Below are positions 42,645 to 52,065 of a DNA stretch of 64,000 nucleotides, in pieces; within the stretch, counting starts at the first letter, position 1; each line of letters opens with the position of its first letter. Origin of the DNA: Aliidiomarina minuta. GTDB taxonomy: Bacteria; Pseudomonadota; Gammaproteobacteria; Enterobacterales; Alteromonadaceae. The notes beneath the pieces were generated by a model. It was given only the letters and a program-made list of their open reading frames with translations. It did no database searches and was not told where the DNA came from. The DNA is taken from the NCBI RefSeq assembly GCF_003987145.1, contig NZ_PIPL01000001.1, positions 2,076,217 through 2,140,216 on the forward strand. The letters are read 5' to 3'. The position numbers were made by a program, and so were the translations under genes.

Positions 42645-44695
42645 AAGCTTCGCTGAATAGTGACTCCTGCACTCAGCTGTCGGCCGGGTGCAGGTTCAAA
42701 AGAGCGGCCACTCCCCTGATTGACTACAACGGCTCCTACGTAGTCCCTGTCTAGTAGATTGTCTATACGTAACCACTGGTTAAAGGTCCAGCTCTGGTGG
42801 TCCTGACGGGCCTGAAGCGAAGCATTCCAGACCAGGGCCGAAGGTGCAAATTCGGTATTGTTATCGGTGGTTGCGATCCGTGAGCGGTAGAGAGCGCTGA
42901 CGGCAGCCCGCAGCCGATTATCGTGCCAGGGCTGCCAGCTAAGCTGGCTGAACAAGTTGGTGTTGGCTATGCCCGGAAGGCGGCGACCATCCAGTTCGTC
43001 TCCTGTATAGCGAGCACTGATAAAACTGGCGCTGCTGCGCAGTTGCAAGGCAGGATGAAAATACCATTGATGGCTTAGTTCAGCGCCCTGGCGTTCTGTA
43101 CGAGCGGCGTTGCGATAGGTTGTACGACCATCAATGGAGCGGTCGACGACGATATCGTCACGGCTTTGTATGTCGAACAGGCTGAATTGCAGCTGTCCCT
43201 GACGGCCCTGCCACTTGATACCAGCTTCGGCTTGCTCGATTTGTGCGGGCGTGAGTTCGGTATTCAGGCCGGTGCCTTCATTCTGATAGGCAAGCTCAGT
43301 CAGCGTAGGCGTTTCATAACCTTCACCAAAAGACACAAATGCAGACCAGTCAGGCAGAAACTGGTAATTCAGACCGGTTGACCAGGACTGCTCATCATAA
43401 CTCAGTGACCCACTGTCATCCGGAACGACGCCTGGTACTATGTATCTGTCATCAACACTGAAATTGATTTGACTGTAACGGGCTCCAACGAACCAGTTCC
43501 AGTCATCACTAAACTGCCAGGTGCTGAGTGCGTAGATATCGTCACTTTCCACCTTGCCGGTTTCGTCGCGGCGCAATTCACCTCGTTGCCCAAAGTCATT
43601 TGCAAACCCCAGGCGGGTGTCTTCCTGGCGTTCCAGATCCAGTCCAAGGTTCAATTCCAGCCGCTGGTCTAAAGCATAAGGAAGCCAGCTATATTGTGCA
43701 TGCATGCCATAGAACCCCCGCTCCAGATCAATAACGGCACCGGATGAGGTTTCGGCATCGCCAGGGAAAGGCAGATATTGTTCTATTTCACGCTGTCCAT
43801 GCCAGCCAGCCACCTGCCACTGCTGGTTGTCCAGACGTTGGCGCAGGGTTATCGATTGCTGGCGGTGACGTATGCTTTTACGCGTGTTAAAGACGCTGGC
43901 GCCGGCAAAGGTTTGCTGAGGATCCTCGCGCCATTGTTCAGGGGTTAGCGACCCTGGGTCTTGCAGTAGGGGGGCATTGTTATCATCCAGGCGCGCAATC
44001 AGCTGAATGTTATTGTCCCATTCGTAATACATGCGTGCCGCCCACTGATCGCGTTCAACCTCTGACTGCTCACGATCGCCATCGGTGCGAAAGCGGGCAT
44101 GATGCAAACTAAAGGCCATTGTATCTTCTCTATAAGCCGCGTCTAAAGTGCTACGGGCACGGCTGTTGGCGCCAGCCGCGTGGCCAGCCCTTAAATAACT
44201 GCTGTCCGGAATCGCGCTTTGAAAATCGATAATGCCGCCCGCACCATTGCCGTAAACGCCAGCTAAAGGCCCGCGCAGGACTTCTACCCGCTCGGGTTCA
44301 TCGAGGAAAATACTGGATGTCTGTGCCTGGCCATCGGGCATCGACAAAGGAATGCCATCCAGTCGCATGAGAATGCCCCGTACACCGAAGGCGGCCCGGG
44401 CTCCGAAACCACGCAGGACAATGCGTGTATCCTGAGCGAAATTATACCGGGTATCCGCCTGAACGCCGGGAATGCCTTGCAATAACTCGGCGGCATCGAC
44501 TCGTAACCCAGGGTGTTGCTGTTCCACAGAAACACGCTGCACACTCGCAGGAGTGGTTAACCAGGGTGTTTCTGTGCGGGTAGCGGTAACCACTATTCGC
44601 TCTTCAGAACTGGGTTTCGTCACTTCGTCGTCTGCCATGGCGGCAGGCATGAAAAGGCTCGCTGAAATAGCGAGCCCCAGACTGTGTTTGACCAC
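42641..44695 (-). CDS. pqqU: PqqU-like (YncD) TonB-dependent receptor for PQQ
   Basis: 684 residues, signal peptide ending near AAMADDE (residue 22). Plug and barrel match E. coli YncD/PqqU as I recall it: LRGFGARAAFGVRGI, SMPDGQAQTSS, LTPEQWREDPQQ, GELRRDE, YETPTLTELAY, VVDRSIDGRTTYRNA, DNLLDRDYVGAVVVNQ and EPAPGRQL. E. coli PqqU imports the redox cofactor PQQ. It follows a PQQ-dependent sugar dehydrogenase by 5 nt on the same strand, which independently supports PQQ as substrate. Confidence 0.88.
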   Translation of the reverse strand: MVKHSLGLAISASLFMPAAMADDEVTKPSSEERIVVTATRTETPWLTTPASVQRVSVEQQHPGLRVDAAELLQGIPGVQADTRYNFAQDTRIVLRGFGARAAFGVRGILMRLDGIPLSMPDGQAQTSSIFLDEPERVEVLRGPLAGVYGNGAGGIIDFQSAIPDSSYLRAGHAAGANSRARSTLDAAYREDTMAFSLHHARFRTDGDREQSEVERDQWAARMYYEWDNNIQLIARLDDNNAPLLQDPGSLTPEQWREDPQQTFAGASVFNTRKSIRHRQQSITLRQRLDNQQWQVAGWHGQREIEQYLPFPGDAETSSGAVIDLERGFYGMHAQYSWLPYALDQRLELNLGLDLERQEDTRLGFANDFGQRGELRRDETGKVESDDIYALSTWQFSDDWNWFVGARYSQINFSVDDRYIVPGVVPDDSGSLSYDEQSWSTGLNYQFLPDWSAFVSFGEGYETPTLTELAYQNEGTGLNTELTPAQIEQAEAGIKWQGRQGQLQFSLFDIQSRDDIVVDRSIDGRTTYRNAARTERQGAELSHQWYFHPALQLRSSASFISARYTGDELDGRRLPGIANTNLFSQLSWQPWHDNRLRAAVSALYRSRIATTDNNTEFAPSALVWNASLQARQDHQSWTFNQWLRIDNLLDRDYVGAVVVNQGSGRSFEPAPGRQLSAGVTIQRSF

Positions 44696-44700
44696 GTTAA

Positions 44701-45840
44701 CTACTCCGCAGGTGAAAGACGTAAAATTTTACCGTTCTCATGATCCGTTAACAGGTAGATATTACCGTCTGGACCAATACGGACTTCCCGGATGCGCTGG
44801 CCAAGATCCATATCTTCTTCGTGGATAACCCGATCACCGTCCATTTCTAATCGGGCCAGATTTTGACCACGAAGGCCGGTGGCCAGAATATTGCCCTGCC
44901 AGGCAGGGAATTGATTGCCGTCATAAAATGCCATACCGGAAACCGCGATAGAAGGGGTCCAGTGCCAAACGGGTAATTCCATGCCCTCTTTGTCAAAACC
45001 AATGCCTACCTCACCACCGCCGTATTGTTCGCCATGGGTAACCACTGGCCAGCCGTAGTTTTTACCAGCTTCAGGCAGGTTTACTTCATCGCCCCCCTGA
45101 GGACCATGTTCTACCGCCCACATCAGGCCAGTGTCAGGTTGGATATCCATACCCTGAATATTACGATGTCCGTAGGACCAGATTTCAGGTTGTGCACCCT
45201 CTTCACCGACAAAGGGATTGTCTTCCGGTACTGAGCCGTCGGGATAAATACGAATTAACTTGCCGGTGTGATTATCTAAGGTTTGCGCGTCGTCCTGGCG
45301 GTCGCCGCGATCACCGAGGCCGAGAAACAGATACTCGCCATCTGCGCTGAATATCATGCGGCCGCCGTAATGTCGGCCACCCTGTTCTTTCGGATACTGA
45401 CTGAAGATAACTTCCAGGTCATGCAATGTGTTGTCTTGTAACCGAGCTTTAGCAACCGCAGTGCTGGTTATCTCACTACCTTCGCTTTCCGGCTCAGAAT
45501 ATGAGAAATAAATAATTTGGTCGTTCTCGTAATCAGGGCTCAGTTTGACGTCCATCAAGCCGCCCTGTCGCATAACTTTGATTTCAGGGAGGCCTTCTAT
45601 GGGGTCGCCCTTATTGCCATCGGATTCAACAATACGCATGTGGCCTGCGCGTTCAGTGACCAGCATACGACCGTTACTCAGAAAGGCGATGCCCCACGGA
45701 TGGTTGAGTCCTTCGCTCAGGGTTTCCACCTGAATATCAGCCCATCGGGTTTGTAGGGTTTCAGCCGAGGCTGAGGCGGTGTAGCCCGCAGTAAAGGCCA
45801 GGGTTGAGGCCAGGACCAGCGCTTTTTTCAGCTCACGCAT
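44701..45840 (-). CDS. yliI: PQQ-dependent aldose sugar dehydrogenase (YliI/Asd type)
   Basis: 379 residues with a signal peptide (cleavage near ASASAET, residue 26). The six-bladed propeller enzyme has the active-site-region texts SEGLNHPWGIAFLSNGRMLVTERAG, MRQGGLMDVKLSP, FLGLGDRGDRQDDAQ, YGHRNIQGMD, WAVEHGPQGGDEVN and YGWPVVTHGEQYGG. It oxidises sugars in the periplasm and feeds quinone-linked respiration. It is probably co-transcribed with pqqU. No PQQ-synthesis gene is seen in the window. Confidence 0.92.
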   Translation of the reverse strand: MRELKKALVLASTLAFTAGYTASASAETLQTRWADIQVETLSEGLNHPWGIAFLSNGRMLVTERAGHMRIVESDGNKGDPIEGLPEIKVMRQGGLMDVKLSPDYENDQIIYFSYSEPESEGSEITSTAVAKARLQDNTLHDLEVIFSQYPKEQGGRHYGGRMIFSADGEYLFLGLGDRGDRQDDAQTLDNHTGKLIRIYPDGSVPEDNPFVGEEGAQPEIWSYGHRNIQGMDIQPDTGLMWAVEHGPQGGDEVNLPEAGKNYGWPVVTHGEQYGGGEVGIGFDKEGMELPVWHWTPSIAVSGMAFYDGNQFPAWQGNILATGLRGQNLARLEMDGDRVIHEEDMDLGQRIREVRIGPDGNIYLLTDHENGKILRLSPAE

Positions 45841-45926
45841 AAAATCATGCTCCGATTAGTGTCAATTGATTAATAATGTACGTATATAGCGTAGACAAAG
45901 ATTACTGTTTTATGTCTTCTTTCAAC

Positions 45927-46841
45927 TTACTTTAAGGTACTTTGCGGCAACAATGCAGCCACTACCTCTGCTAATTTACGAAAAGTTTGCCGACGACTGG
46001 TGGTTGGTCGGAAAACCAGGCCAATTTCACGGTAAGCTTCACTGTCCGTGGGAGAGACCGGCACCAGACTGGTTTGTTTTAGAATACCCTGGTCGATGGC
46101 CATCTGCGGCACAAAGGTAGCTCCTACGCGGGCATCCGCCATTTGCACCAGACTATGCAGACTCGACGCTGTAAATGGGTTTATTTTACGGGAGTCTCCC
46201 AGACGGCAGGCCGTCACAGCATGCCCTGTTAAGCAATGTTCTTTTTCCAGAAGAAAAATGCTGGCGTCCGGTAAGCGCGAATAATCTACGGGTTCTCCAA
46301 CTAATTCAGCCAGATCCGGATGTAGAACCATCTTGAAAGGATCGCGGCCAAGCATCCAGTGCTGATTGCCCTGCGTTTCAACGGGCAAGGCAAGAATCAA
46401 GGCGTCCAGCTCTCCGTTTTTTAGTAGCTGCAGCAACTGCTGAGTCGTATCTTCACGAATCTGTAACTGCAATTTGGGATAGTCATGGCATAACTTCTTA
46501 CTCATCGGACCCAGAAGAAAGGGGCCAATAGTAGGTATGCAGCCGATCCGAAGTGGGCCTTGCATGACTTCGCCCTGGCTTTGAGCGTGGTTCATCAGCT
46601 CTTCAGTATGGGTAAGTATTGTGCGTGCTCTATCGACAATTTCCTCGCCCATACCGGTAAACAAAAAGGACTTATGGTCACGCTCAATGAGCTGGCACTC
46701 AAGTTGATCTTCCAGGTTCTGAATACCGCTACTTAAGGTTGATTGGCTGACATAGCAGGCTTGAGCCGCACGATTGAAGTTTTGATGCTGGTGCAAGGCC
46801 AGCAGGTAACTCAGGTTCTTCAGACTAGGTAGCTTACTCAT
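45927..46841 (-). CDS. oxyR: OxyR peroxide-sensing LysR-family regulator
   Basis: 304 residues from the ATG at 46841, with AAGGA 8 nt upstream; a longer frame to 46871 lacks this. The N-terminal LysR HTH (NFNRAAQACYVSQSTLSSGIQNLE) is followed by a substrate-type domain with the two redox cysteines, Cys203 and Cys212 (EHCLTGHAVTACRL), spaced as Cys199/Cys208 of E. coli OxyR. Oxidation by H2O2 forms a disulfide that activates it. It is divergent from the peroxiredoxin gene, its likely target. Confidence 0.93.
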   Translation of the reverse strand: MSKLPSLKNLSYLLALHQHQNFNRAAQACYVSQSTLSSGIQNLEDQLECQLIERDHKSFLFTGMGEEIVDRARTILTHTEELMNHAQSQGEVMQGPLRIGCIPTIGPFLLGPMSKKLCHDYPKLQLQIREDTTQQLLQLLKNGELDALILALPVETQGNQHWMLGRDPFKMVLHPDLAELVGEPVDYSRLPDASIFLLEKEHCLTGHAVTACRLGDSRKINPFTASSLHSLVQMADARVGATFVPQMAIDQGILKQTSLVPVSPTDSEAYREIGLVFRPTTSRRQTFRKLAEVVAALLPQSTLK

Positions 46842-46983
46842 GTGGTGATTCCTTATCAGTGGTAGAACCATATTCGCTTAATCGATTACGGTGATAGCTT
46901 TTATTCGCTTTCGCCGATATGAGACTAAACCTATCATGAGCCTCGTTGATTTGAAACACGTAATCCTAACCGGAGGAAATAAT

Positions 46984-47532
46984 ATGTTAACAGTAGGCGA
47001 TAAATTACCAGATTTCTCAGTAGTGGCAGCTAAACCAGGTTTTAACATGCCAGAAGAGAATGGTGAAAGCGCATTTGAAACCGTTACTCAGGACAGCTTT
47101 GAAGGTAAATGGAAAGTTATTTTCTTCTACCCGAAAGATTTCACCTTTGTTTGCCCAACTGAAATTGTTGAGTTTGCCAAATTAAACGAAGAATTTGCAG
47201 ACCGTGATGCCGTAGTTTTGGGTGGCAGCACTGATAACGAATTCGTAAAACTGGCATGGCGCCGTGAGCACCCGGATATGAAAAGCCTGAACCAATATTC
47301 TTTCGCTGATACTTCTGGCGATTTGGTTGATGGCCTGGGCGTTCGTGACAAGACTGAAAATGTCGCATTGCGTGCAACTTTCGTAGTTGACCCCTTTAAT
47401 GTGATTCAGCATGTCTCAGTAAACAGCCTGAATGTAGGTCGTAACCCGACAGAAATCGTACGTATTCTGGATGGCTTACAGACTGACGAGTTGTGTCCTT
47501 GTAACCGTCCATTAGGCGGCGACACGCTGTAA
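46984..47532 (+). CDS. ahpC: AhpC/Prx-type 2-Cys peroxiredoxin
   Basis: 182 residues from the ATG at 46984, with GGAGG just upstream; a longer open frame to 46891 is not family-like. The peroxidatic Cys57 lies in TFVCPTE, and Cys171/Cys173 in DELCPCNR are the resolving pair. It reduces H2O2 and organic peroxides. AhpD, encoded next, is the usual reductant partner in organisms without AhpF, and no ahpF is seen here. Confidence 0.93.
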   Translation: MLTVGDKLPDFSVVAAKPGFNMPEENGESAFETVTQDSFEGKWKVIFFYPKDFTFVCPTEIVEFAKLNEEFADRDAVVLGGSTDNEFVKLAWRREHPDMKSLNQYSFADTSGDLVDGLGVRDKTENVALRATFVVDPFNVIQHVSVNSLNVGRNPTEIVRILDGLQTDELCPCNRPLGGDTL

Positions 47533-47545
47533 CTCTACTTTCCTG

Positions 47546-47570
47546 ACAGGGGGGATTTTAGCCCCCCTGT
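47546..47570 (+). repeat. GC-rich hairpin between ahpC and ahpD
   Basis: ACAGGGGGG (47546-47554) and CCCCCCTGT (47562-47570), 7-nt loop. No T-run follows, so it is not a standard terminator; it may slow or process the transcript, setting the ahpC:ahpD ratio. Inference. Confidence 0.7.
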
Positions 47571-47617
47571 ATATGGCTGCTAAGCCGATGTTAAATTTTG
47601 TGAGCGGAGAAATTTTT

Positions 47618-48145
47618 ATGACTATTGCTGATTACAAACAAGAGCTTGGTAGTCACAGCAAGGACACCAAGCTGAATTTATCGAATTTATTCAGTAACGT
47701 AGACGCTTCAGGCATGACACCTGATCAATTCTACGGTACTGCATTGTCACTGGCTTACACTTTGAATGACGCTGAACTTATTGCGGCAATCGAAGCTGAG
47801 GCTGCTGATAAAATTGAAGCCAATGTGATTGAAGCGGCAAAACTGGCTGCTTCATTGATGGCAATGAACAATATTTATTATCGCTTTATCCATTTATCAA
47901 GCGACAAGCAATTCGCCAAGTTACCTGCTGGTCTGCGCATGAACGGCATGGCGAATCCAGGCGTAGATAAGGCCGATTTTGAGCTGTATTCGTTAGCGGT
48001 ATCGGCGCTTAACGGTTGCGGTATGTGCATTGATGCACATGTTAAAACCCTGCTTGACCATAACGTGTCTGCTCAGGCAATTCAGGCTTCTGTGAAACTA
48101 GCCGCTGTATTAAATTCAGCAAAAGTTTCTCGCTCCCTGTCATAA
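47618..48145 (+). CDS. ahpD: AhpD-like alkylhydroperoxidase (CxxC carboxymuconolactone-decarboxylase fold)
   Basis: 175 residues from the ATG at 47618, with GGAGA upstream; the frame is open further but lacks a ribosome site. The catalytic motif is NGCGMCIDAH (Cys134, Cys137, His141), as in AhpD. Helical throughout. It reduces the peroxiredoxin via its CxxC pair. The gene ends at a hairpin and a strong terminator. Confidence 0.9.
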   Translation: MTIADYKQELGSHSKDTKLNLSNLFSNVDASGMTPDQFYGTALSLAYTLNDAELIAAIEAEAADKIEANVIEAAKLAASLMAMNNIYYRFIHLSSDKQFAKLPAGLRMNGMANPGVDKADFELYSLAVSALNGCGMCIDAHVKTLLDHNVSAQAIQASVKLAAVLNSAKVSRSLS

Positions 48146-48220
48146 TCCTGCAATACCCGGGGATTATGCTTCGCAGACTTCCCTGGGAACGGTTGTTCCC
48201 CAAAACACCGTGAACCTTTT

Positions 48221-48248
48221 GCCCGCCTCCCCCGGCGGGCTTTTTTTT
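48221..48248 (+). terminator. intrinsic terminator of the ahpC-ahpD unit
   Basis: GCCCGCC (48221-48227) with GGCGGGC (48234-48240), 6-nt loop, then eight T residues. A second perfect hairpin, GGGAAC-GGTT-GTTCCC, lies upstream at 48185-48200. Confidence 0.95.
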
Positions 48249-48342
48249 GGCGTTAAAACAGTAGCCTGGGTAGCTCAATTTGTAAGCTTTTGGTAGAATC
48301 CGTTGGTACATAACCTGCCGCTGCCTGAATGAGGATAATTAA

Positions 48343-49380
48343 ATGAATTATTTTGCCCGCCGGATGCTTTTTGCACTCTCTTTTATTGTTCTCAGCGCTT
48401 GCAGTCAGGAACCTGAGCCGCAGAACCTGCGTGGCAATATCTTTGGCACCTTCTTTGAAGTTTCGGTAGGTGCCCAGCATGAGATAGATAAAGATTCGCT
48501 GGAAAGCGGTATCATGCAGGTTCTGAATGAGGTTGACCGACAGATGTCTAATTACCGGGAAGATTCCGACCTCAACCGTATCAATAACGCAGAGTTGCAT
48601 CAGCCGGTTTCGGTACCTGCTGATTTATTTTATGTTTTGCAAAAAAGTGAACAGGTAGCTCAAATGTCTGGCGGCGCTTTTGATCATACCGTGGGCAGTT
48701 TGATTAACCTGTGGGGTTTTGGTCCAGATGGACGGGTTGAAACCGCCCCGCCTCAGGAAGCCCTGGACCGGGAATTGGAACGTGTTGGATATCACTATGT
48801 GATTTTGGATGAAGACGCGCAAACGGTAAAAAGAACCAGTGATTTGAGTATCAGTCTTTCAGCCATAGCCAAGGGTTTTGGTTCGGACGCGGTAAGTCAG
48901 TACTTGCTTGAACAGGGCATTGATAATCACCTGGTCAATATTGGCGGCGATATTATGTCTAAGGGTAAGCGGGCGCCGGGTCAAAACTGGCGTATTGGCA
49001 TAGAGGCACCTAACGATACGCAACAGATGGTACGCCATATTTTACCCATTGAAGATACAGCTATGGTTAGTTCTGGTGATTACCGCAATTACTTTGAAGA
49101 AGATGGTGTGCGTTATTCGCATACAATAGACCCTACAACCGGTTATCCTATCGCTCATAACTTAGCTGCTGTGACTGTGTTGACTGACAATGCAACACTG
49201 GCGGACGGCTATGCTACGGTACTTATGGTAAAGGGTGTGGAGCAAGGTGTTGAGTTCGCTGATAAATATGATTTCGCAGCGCTTTTTATAGTGCGGAGTG
49301 AAGAAGGATTTGAAACTATAGTTTCAGAACGCTTTCAACGTGAACATGCAGAGCAAATGAGTGCCCCGCGAGTACAATAA
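48343..49380 (+). CDS. apbE: ApbE, FAD:protein FMN transferase lipoprotein
   Basis: 345 residues with lipobox LSAC (Cys20). Conserved ApbE text: GNIFGTFFEVSV, DRQMSNYREDSDLNRIN, GGAFDHTVGSLINLWGFGP, SLSAIAKGFGSD, LVNIGGDIMSKGKR, SSGDYRNYFEEDG with HTIDPTTGYPI, and the metal-binding NATLADGYAT. It attaches FMN covalently to respiratory flavoproteins such as NqrB/C or RnfD/G. No substrate gene is in this window. It follows a terminator and starts its own unit. Confidence 0.95.
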   Translation: MNYFARRMLFALSFIVLSACSQEPEPQNLRGNIFGTFFEVSVGAQHEIDKDSLESGIMQVLNEVDRQMSNYREDSDLNRINNAELHQPVSVPADLFYVLQKSEQVAQMSGGAFDHTVGSLINLWGFGPDGRVETAPPQEALDRELERVGYHYVILDEDAQTVKRTSDLSISLSAIAKGFGSDAVSQYLLEQGIDNHLVNIGGDIMSKGKRAPGQNWRIGIEAPNDTQQMVRHILPIEDTAMVSSGDYRNYFEEDGVRYSHTIDPTTGYPIAHNLAAVTVLTDNATLADGYATVLMVKGVEQGVEFADKYDFAALFIVRSEEGFETIVSERFQREHAEQMSAPRVQ

Positions 49381-49414
49381 AAAGAAACACTGCCTGCAAT
49401 AAAGGAAGCCTGTT

Positions 49415-50776
49415 ATGACTTATGTAGAAGGGTATGAGAACCTGATTGAGCTGGTAGCTGCTGGTGATCAGGACGCATTACGACAAGCGTTGAATGAAAT
49501 GCCCTCTGCTGACGTCGCTGAGTATATGGACGAGCATTTTGAGGTCTACAGTACATTAACCTTAATGCAGCTTTTGGAACCCGCTCAGCAGGCTGAAGTA
49601 TTCGGTTACTTAAGACCTAACAATCAACAGGAAATTGCCTCCCACATGGAAGTGGGTCTGCTGGCTCAGCTTTTTCGGGATATGTCCTCGGATGAGCGGG
49701 CGGATGTTTACGCTTTACTGGATATTAAATTACAGGATGCGTTGATGCGACGTTTGGCGCGTTCTGAGCGGGAAGATTTGTTGCGCCTGGCTAGCTACGA
49801 AGAAGGTACCGTAGGCTCGGTGATGACCTCAGACTATGCCACCGTTCCTACCGGTTCAACTGTTGAACAGGCATTAAAGAAGTTACGCCAGAGTGCTCCT
49901 GAAAAAGAAAGTATCTATCAGGCGTATGTAATTGATGCTCAGCATAAACTTCTGGGCGTGGTCTCTTTGCGTCAGTTAATTACAGCAGCGCCTATCGAAA
50001 TCATGGATGACCTGATGACCAAAGATGTGGTTACGGTTAATCCTGACATGCCCCAGTCAGAAGCCGCCCGTATTATTAGCCGCTATGACTTAATTGCTAT
50101 TCCCGCAGTTACCGATGACAATCTTTTGGTTGGCATGGTGACCTTCGATGACGCCATGGACGTTGTCGAAGAAGAAGATACCGATACTATGCACCGTTCA
50201 GCAACCGTTGGTAAAATTGAAGGTGGTCTGCGCGACGCCAGTATTTTCATGCTTTATCGTAAACGCATTAACTGGCTGGTATTACTGGTCTTTGTAAACA
50301 TATTCTCCGGTGCTGCCATTGCGTTTTATGAAGAAACGATTTCTGCATATATTTCTCTGCTTTTCTTTTTACCCTTACTTATTGCTAGTGGTGGTAACTC
50401 TGGGGCTCAGTCCGCGACTCTTATGATAAGGGGTATAGCAACAGGTGAAGTCGCTAAAGGGGACTGGTTTCGAATGCTGGGTAAAGAACTGGCGGTATCT
50501 TTGGGACTAGGTATTACTATGGCGGTTGCTATTGTACTGGTGGGGTCGTTCCGTGCAGGTCCTGACATTATGCTGGTGGTAGCACTGAGCATGTTATGTA
50601 TAGTCTTAATAGGCAGTATGGTCGGTTTGTTATTACCTTTCTTATTGAATCGCCTTGGTTGGGATCCTGCAACTGCCAGTACTCCTCTCGTCACAACTAT
50701 CGCTGATGCTAGTGGTGTGTTAATTTATTTTGGTATCGCAACTGCCATTCTTGGCTTACCCGCAGCTGGAGCTTAA
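49415..50776 (+). CDS. mgtE: MgtE magnesium transporter
   Basis: 453 residues. The N-terminal superhelical MgtE_N domain (about 1-130) is followed by two CBS domains (about 135-255) and five membrane helices. The pore signature LFFLPLLIASGGNSGAQSATLMIRG and the C-terminal GWDPATASTPLVTTIAD are present. MgtE gates Mg2+ entry at the inner membrane. An AAAGGAAGCC sequence precedes the ATG. Confidence 0.95.
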   Translation: MTYVEGYENLIELVAAGDQDALRQALNEMPSADVAEYMDEHFEVYSTLTLMQLLEPAQQAEVFGYLRPNNQQEIASHMEVGLLAQLFRDMSSDERADVYALLDIKLQDALMRRLARSEREDLLRLASYEEGTVGSVMTSDYATVPTGSTVEQALKKLRQSAPEKESIYQAYVIDAQHKLLGVVSLRQLITAAPIEIMDDLMTKDVVTVNPDMPQSEAARIISRYDLIAIPAVTDDNLLVGMVTFDDAMDVVEEEDTDTMHRSATVGKIEGGLRDASIFMLYRKRINWLVLLVFVNIFSGAAIAFYEETISAYISLLFFLPLLIASGGNSGAQSATLMIRGIATGEVAKGDWFRMLGKELAVSLGLGITMAVAIVLVGSFRAGPDIMLVVALSMLCIVLIGSMVGLLLPFLLNRLGWDPATASTPLVTTIADASGVLIYFGIATAILGLPAAGA

Positions 50777-50829
50777 GCGCTAATCTGTGCCTCCGTTGCT
50801 GCGGTCATCCGTTGCAAACAGGAGGTGCT

Positions 50830-52065
50830 ATGTACAATATCGACCTGCCACGTTTAAAAAGTACGCTGCTTGAACTTTCGCAAATAGGCTTTAACGAAGA
50901 AGACCATGGCATGTATCGCCAGGGGTTTACTGACGACGATATGAAAGCACGCCACTGGTTATTGGACATGGCGCGCAAAGAAGGTTTTATTGCTGACATG
51001 GACGGTGCCGGAAATGTCTGGTTTGGACTGGGTGAGTTGGACAAGCCTGCCGTTATTATTGGTTCTCATTTAGATACCGTGCCTGCAGGCGGTATTTTTG
51101 ATGGCGCGCTGGGGGTGATTGCAGGCCTGGAAGTTCTGCGTGTCATTAAAGACAACAATATTCAGCTTGATTTCCCCCTACGGGTGGTTGGCACCGCTGA
51201 AGAAGAAGGCCGTTTTGGCGGTATGTTCGGCGCCCAATCGATCACCGGTAAGTTGAATATGGACTGGCTGCTGTCCGCCCGGGACGCCGATGGCATGTAC
51301 CTGACCGACGCTATGAAGAACCAGGGATTAAACCCCATGGATGCTCTTGAGGTCGCCTGGCCTCAGGACCGCATAAAAAACTTTTTTGAATTGCATATCG
51401 AGCAAGGCCCTGTGCTTGAGAAAATGGATATCCCCATTGGTATCGTGGACGGTATTTCTGGTGTATTTAAGTGGATAGTACATCTCAAAGGCAAAGCGGA
51501 TCATGCTGGAACCGCCCCTATGGATATGCGTAGTGATGCTTTCATGGGGCTGGCGGATTTTGCCCATGAAATCACTCGTATTATTGATGAGAATGGAACG
51601 GATAAGACACGCATTACTGTGGGTAAAGTACAACTTAAGCCAGGTTATCCACATACGGTGCCGGGTGAAGCTATTTTCACCATTGTCGGACGTGACATGA
51701 GCGAAGACATTATGCGTGATTTGGCCGATGTCTGTGATAAGACTCTTAATTCTATAGCTCGCCGCCACCGATTACGTTTTGAACGTGAAGAAGCCAGCTG
51801 GTTGCCGCCTCATTATTGTACCGACTCGATGATTGAGTTAATGGAGCAAAAAGCACAGGATCGCGGCTGGCCGTTTTTGCGCATGCCTAGTGGTGCGGGT
51901 CATGATGTGCAGTTTTTTACTGAGGTTACTGAGGCTGGGTTGATTTTTATCCCGTCAGTAAACGGGGTCAGTCATGCACCAGATGAATGGTCGCACTGGC
52001 ATCATGTAGAAAAAGGGGCCAACCTGCTTTTAGACTGCGTGCTGGATAAAGTGAGTAAAGATTGA
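50830..52065 (+). CDS. M20 amidohydrolase (N-carbamoyl-amino-acid/allantoate amidohydrolase-like)
   Basis: 411 residues from the ATG at 50830, behind AGGAGGT at 50820-50826; the TTG at 50812 is not needed. Zinc-site texts: GSHLDTVPAGGIFDGALG (His, Asp), EEEGRFGG (Glu pair), LHIEQGPVLEK (His) and MPSGAGHDVQF near the end, with the SHAPDEWS end motif. The lid-domain segment GKADHAGTAPMDMRSDA is also present. The family hydrolyses N-carbamoyl or ureido compounds; the exact substrate is not determined. Confidence 0.88.
   Translation: MYNIDLPRLKSTLLELSQIGFNEEDHGMYRQGFTDDDMKARHWLLDMARKEGFIADMDGAGNVWFGLGELDKPAVIIGSHLDTVPAGGIFDGALGVIAGLEVLRVIKDNNIQLDFPLRVVGTAEEEGRFGGMFGAQSITGKLNMDWLLSARDADGMYLTDAMKNQGLNPMDALEVAWPQDRIKNFFELHIEQGPVLEKMDIPIGIVDGISGVFKWIVHLKGKADHAGTAPMDMRSDAFMGLADFAHEITRIIDENGTDKTRITVGKVQLKPGYPHTVPGEAIFTIVGRDMSEDIMRDLADVCDKTLNSIARRHRLRFEREEASWLPPHYCTDSMIELMEQKAQDRGWPFLRMPSGAGHDVQFFTEVTEAGLIFIPSVNGVSHAPDEWSHWHHVEKGANLLLDCVLDKVSKD

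Noticed and set aside
46842..46983. Possible OxyR box between oxyR and ahpC (ATAG at 46894 and CTAT at 46931)
   Set aside because: The four ATAG/CTAT quarter-sites do not fall at the regular 7-nt gaps of the E. coli consensus, and the middle two do not match. OxyR control remains likely but the site is not shown.
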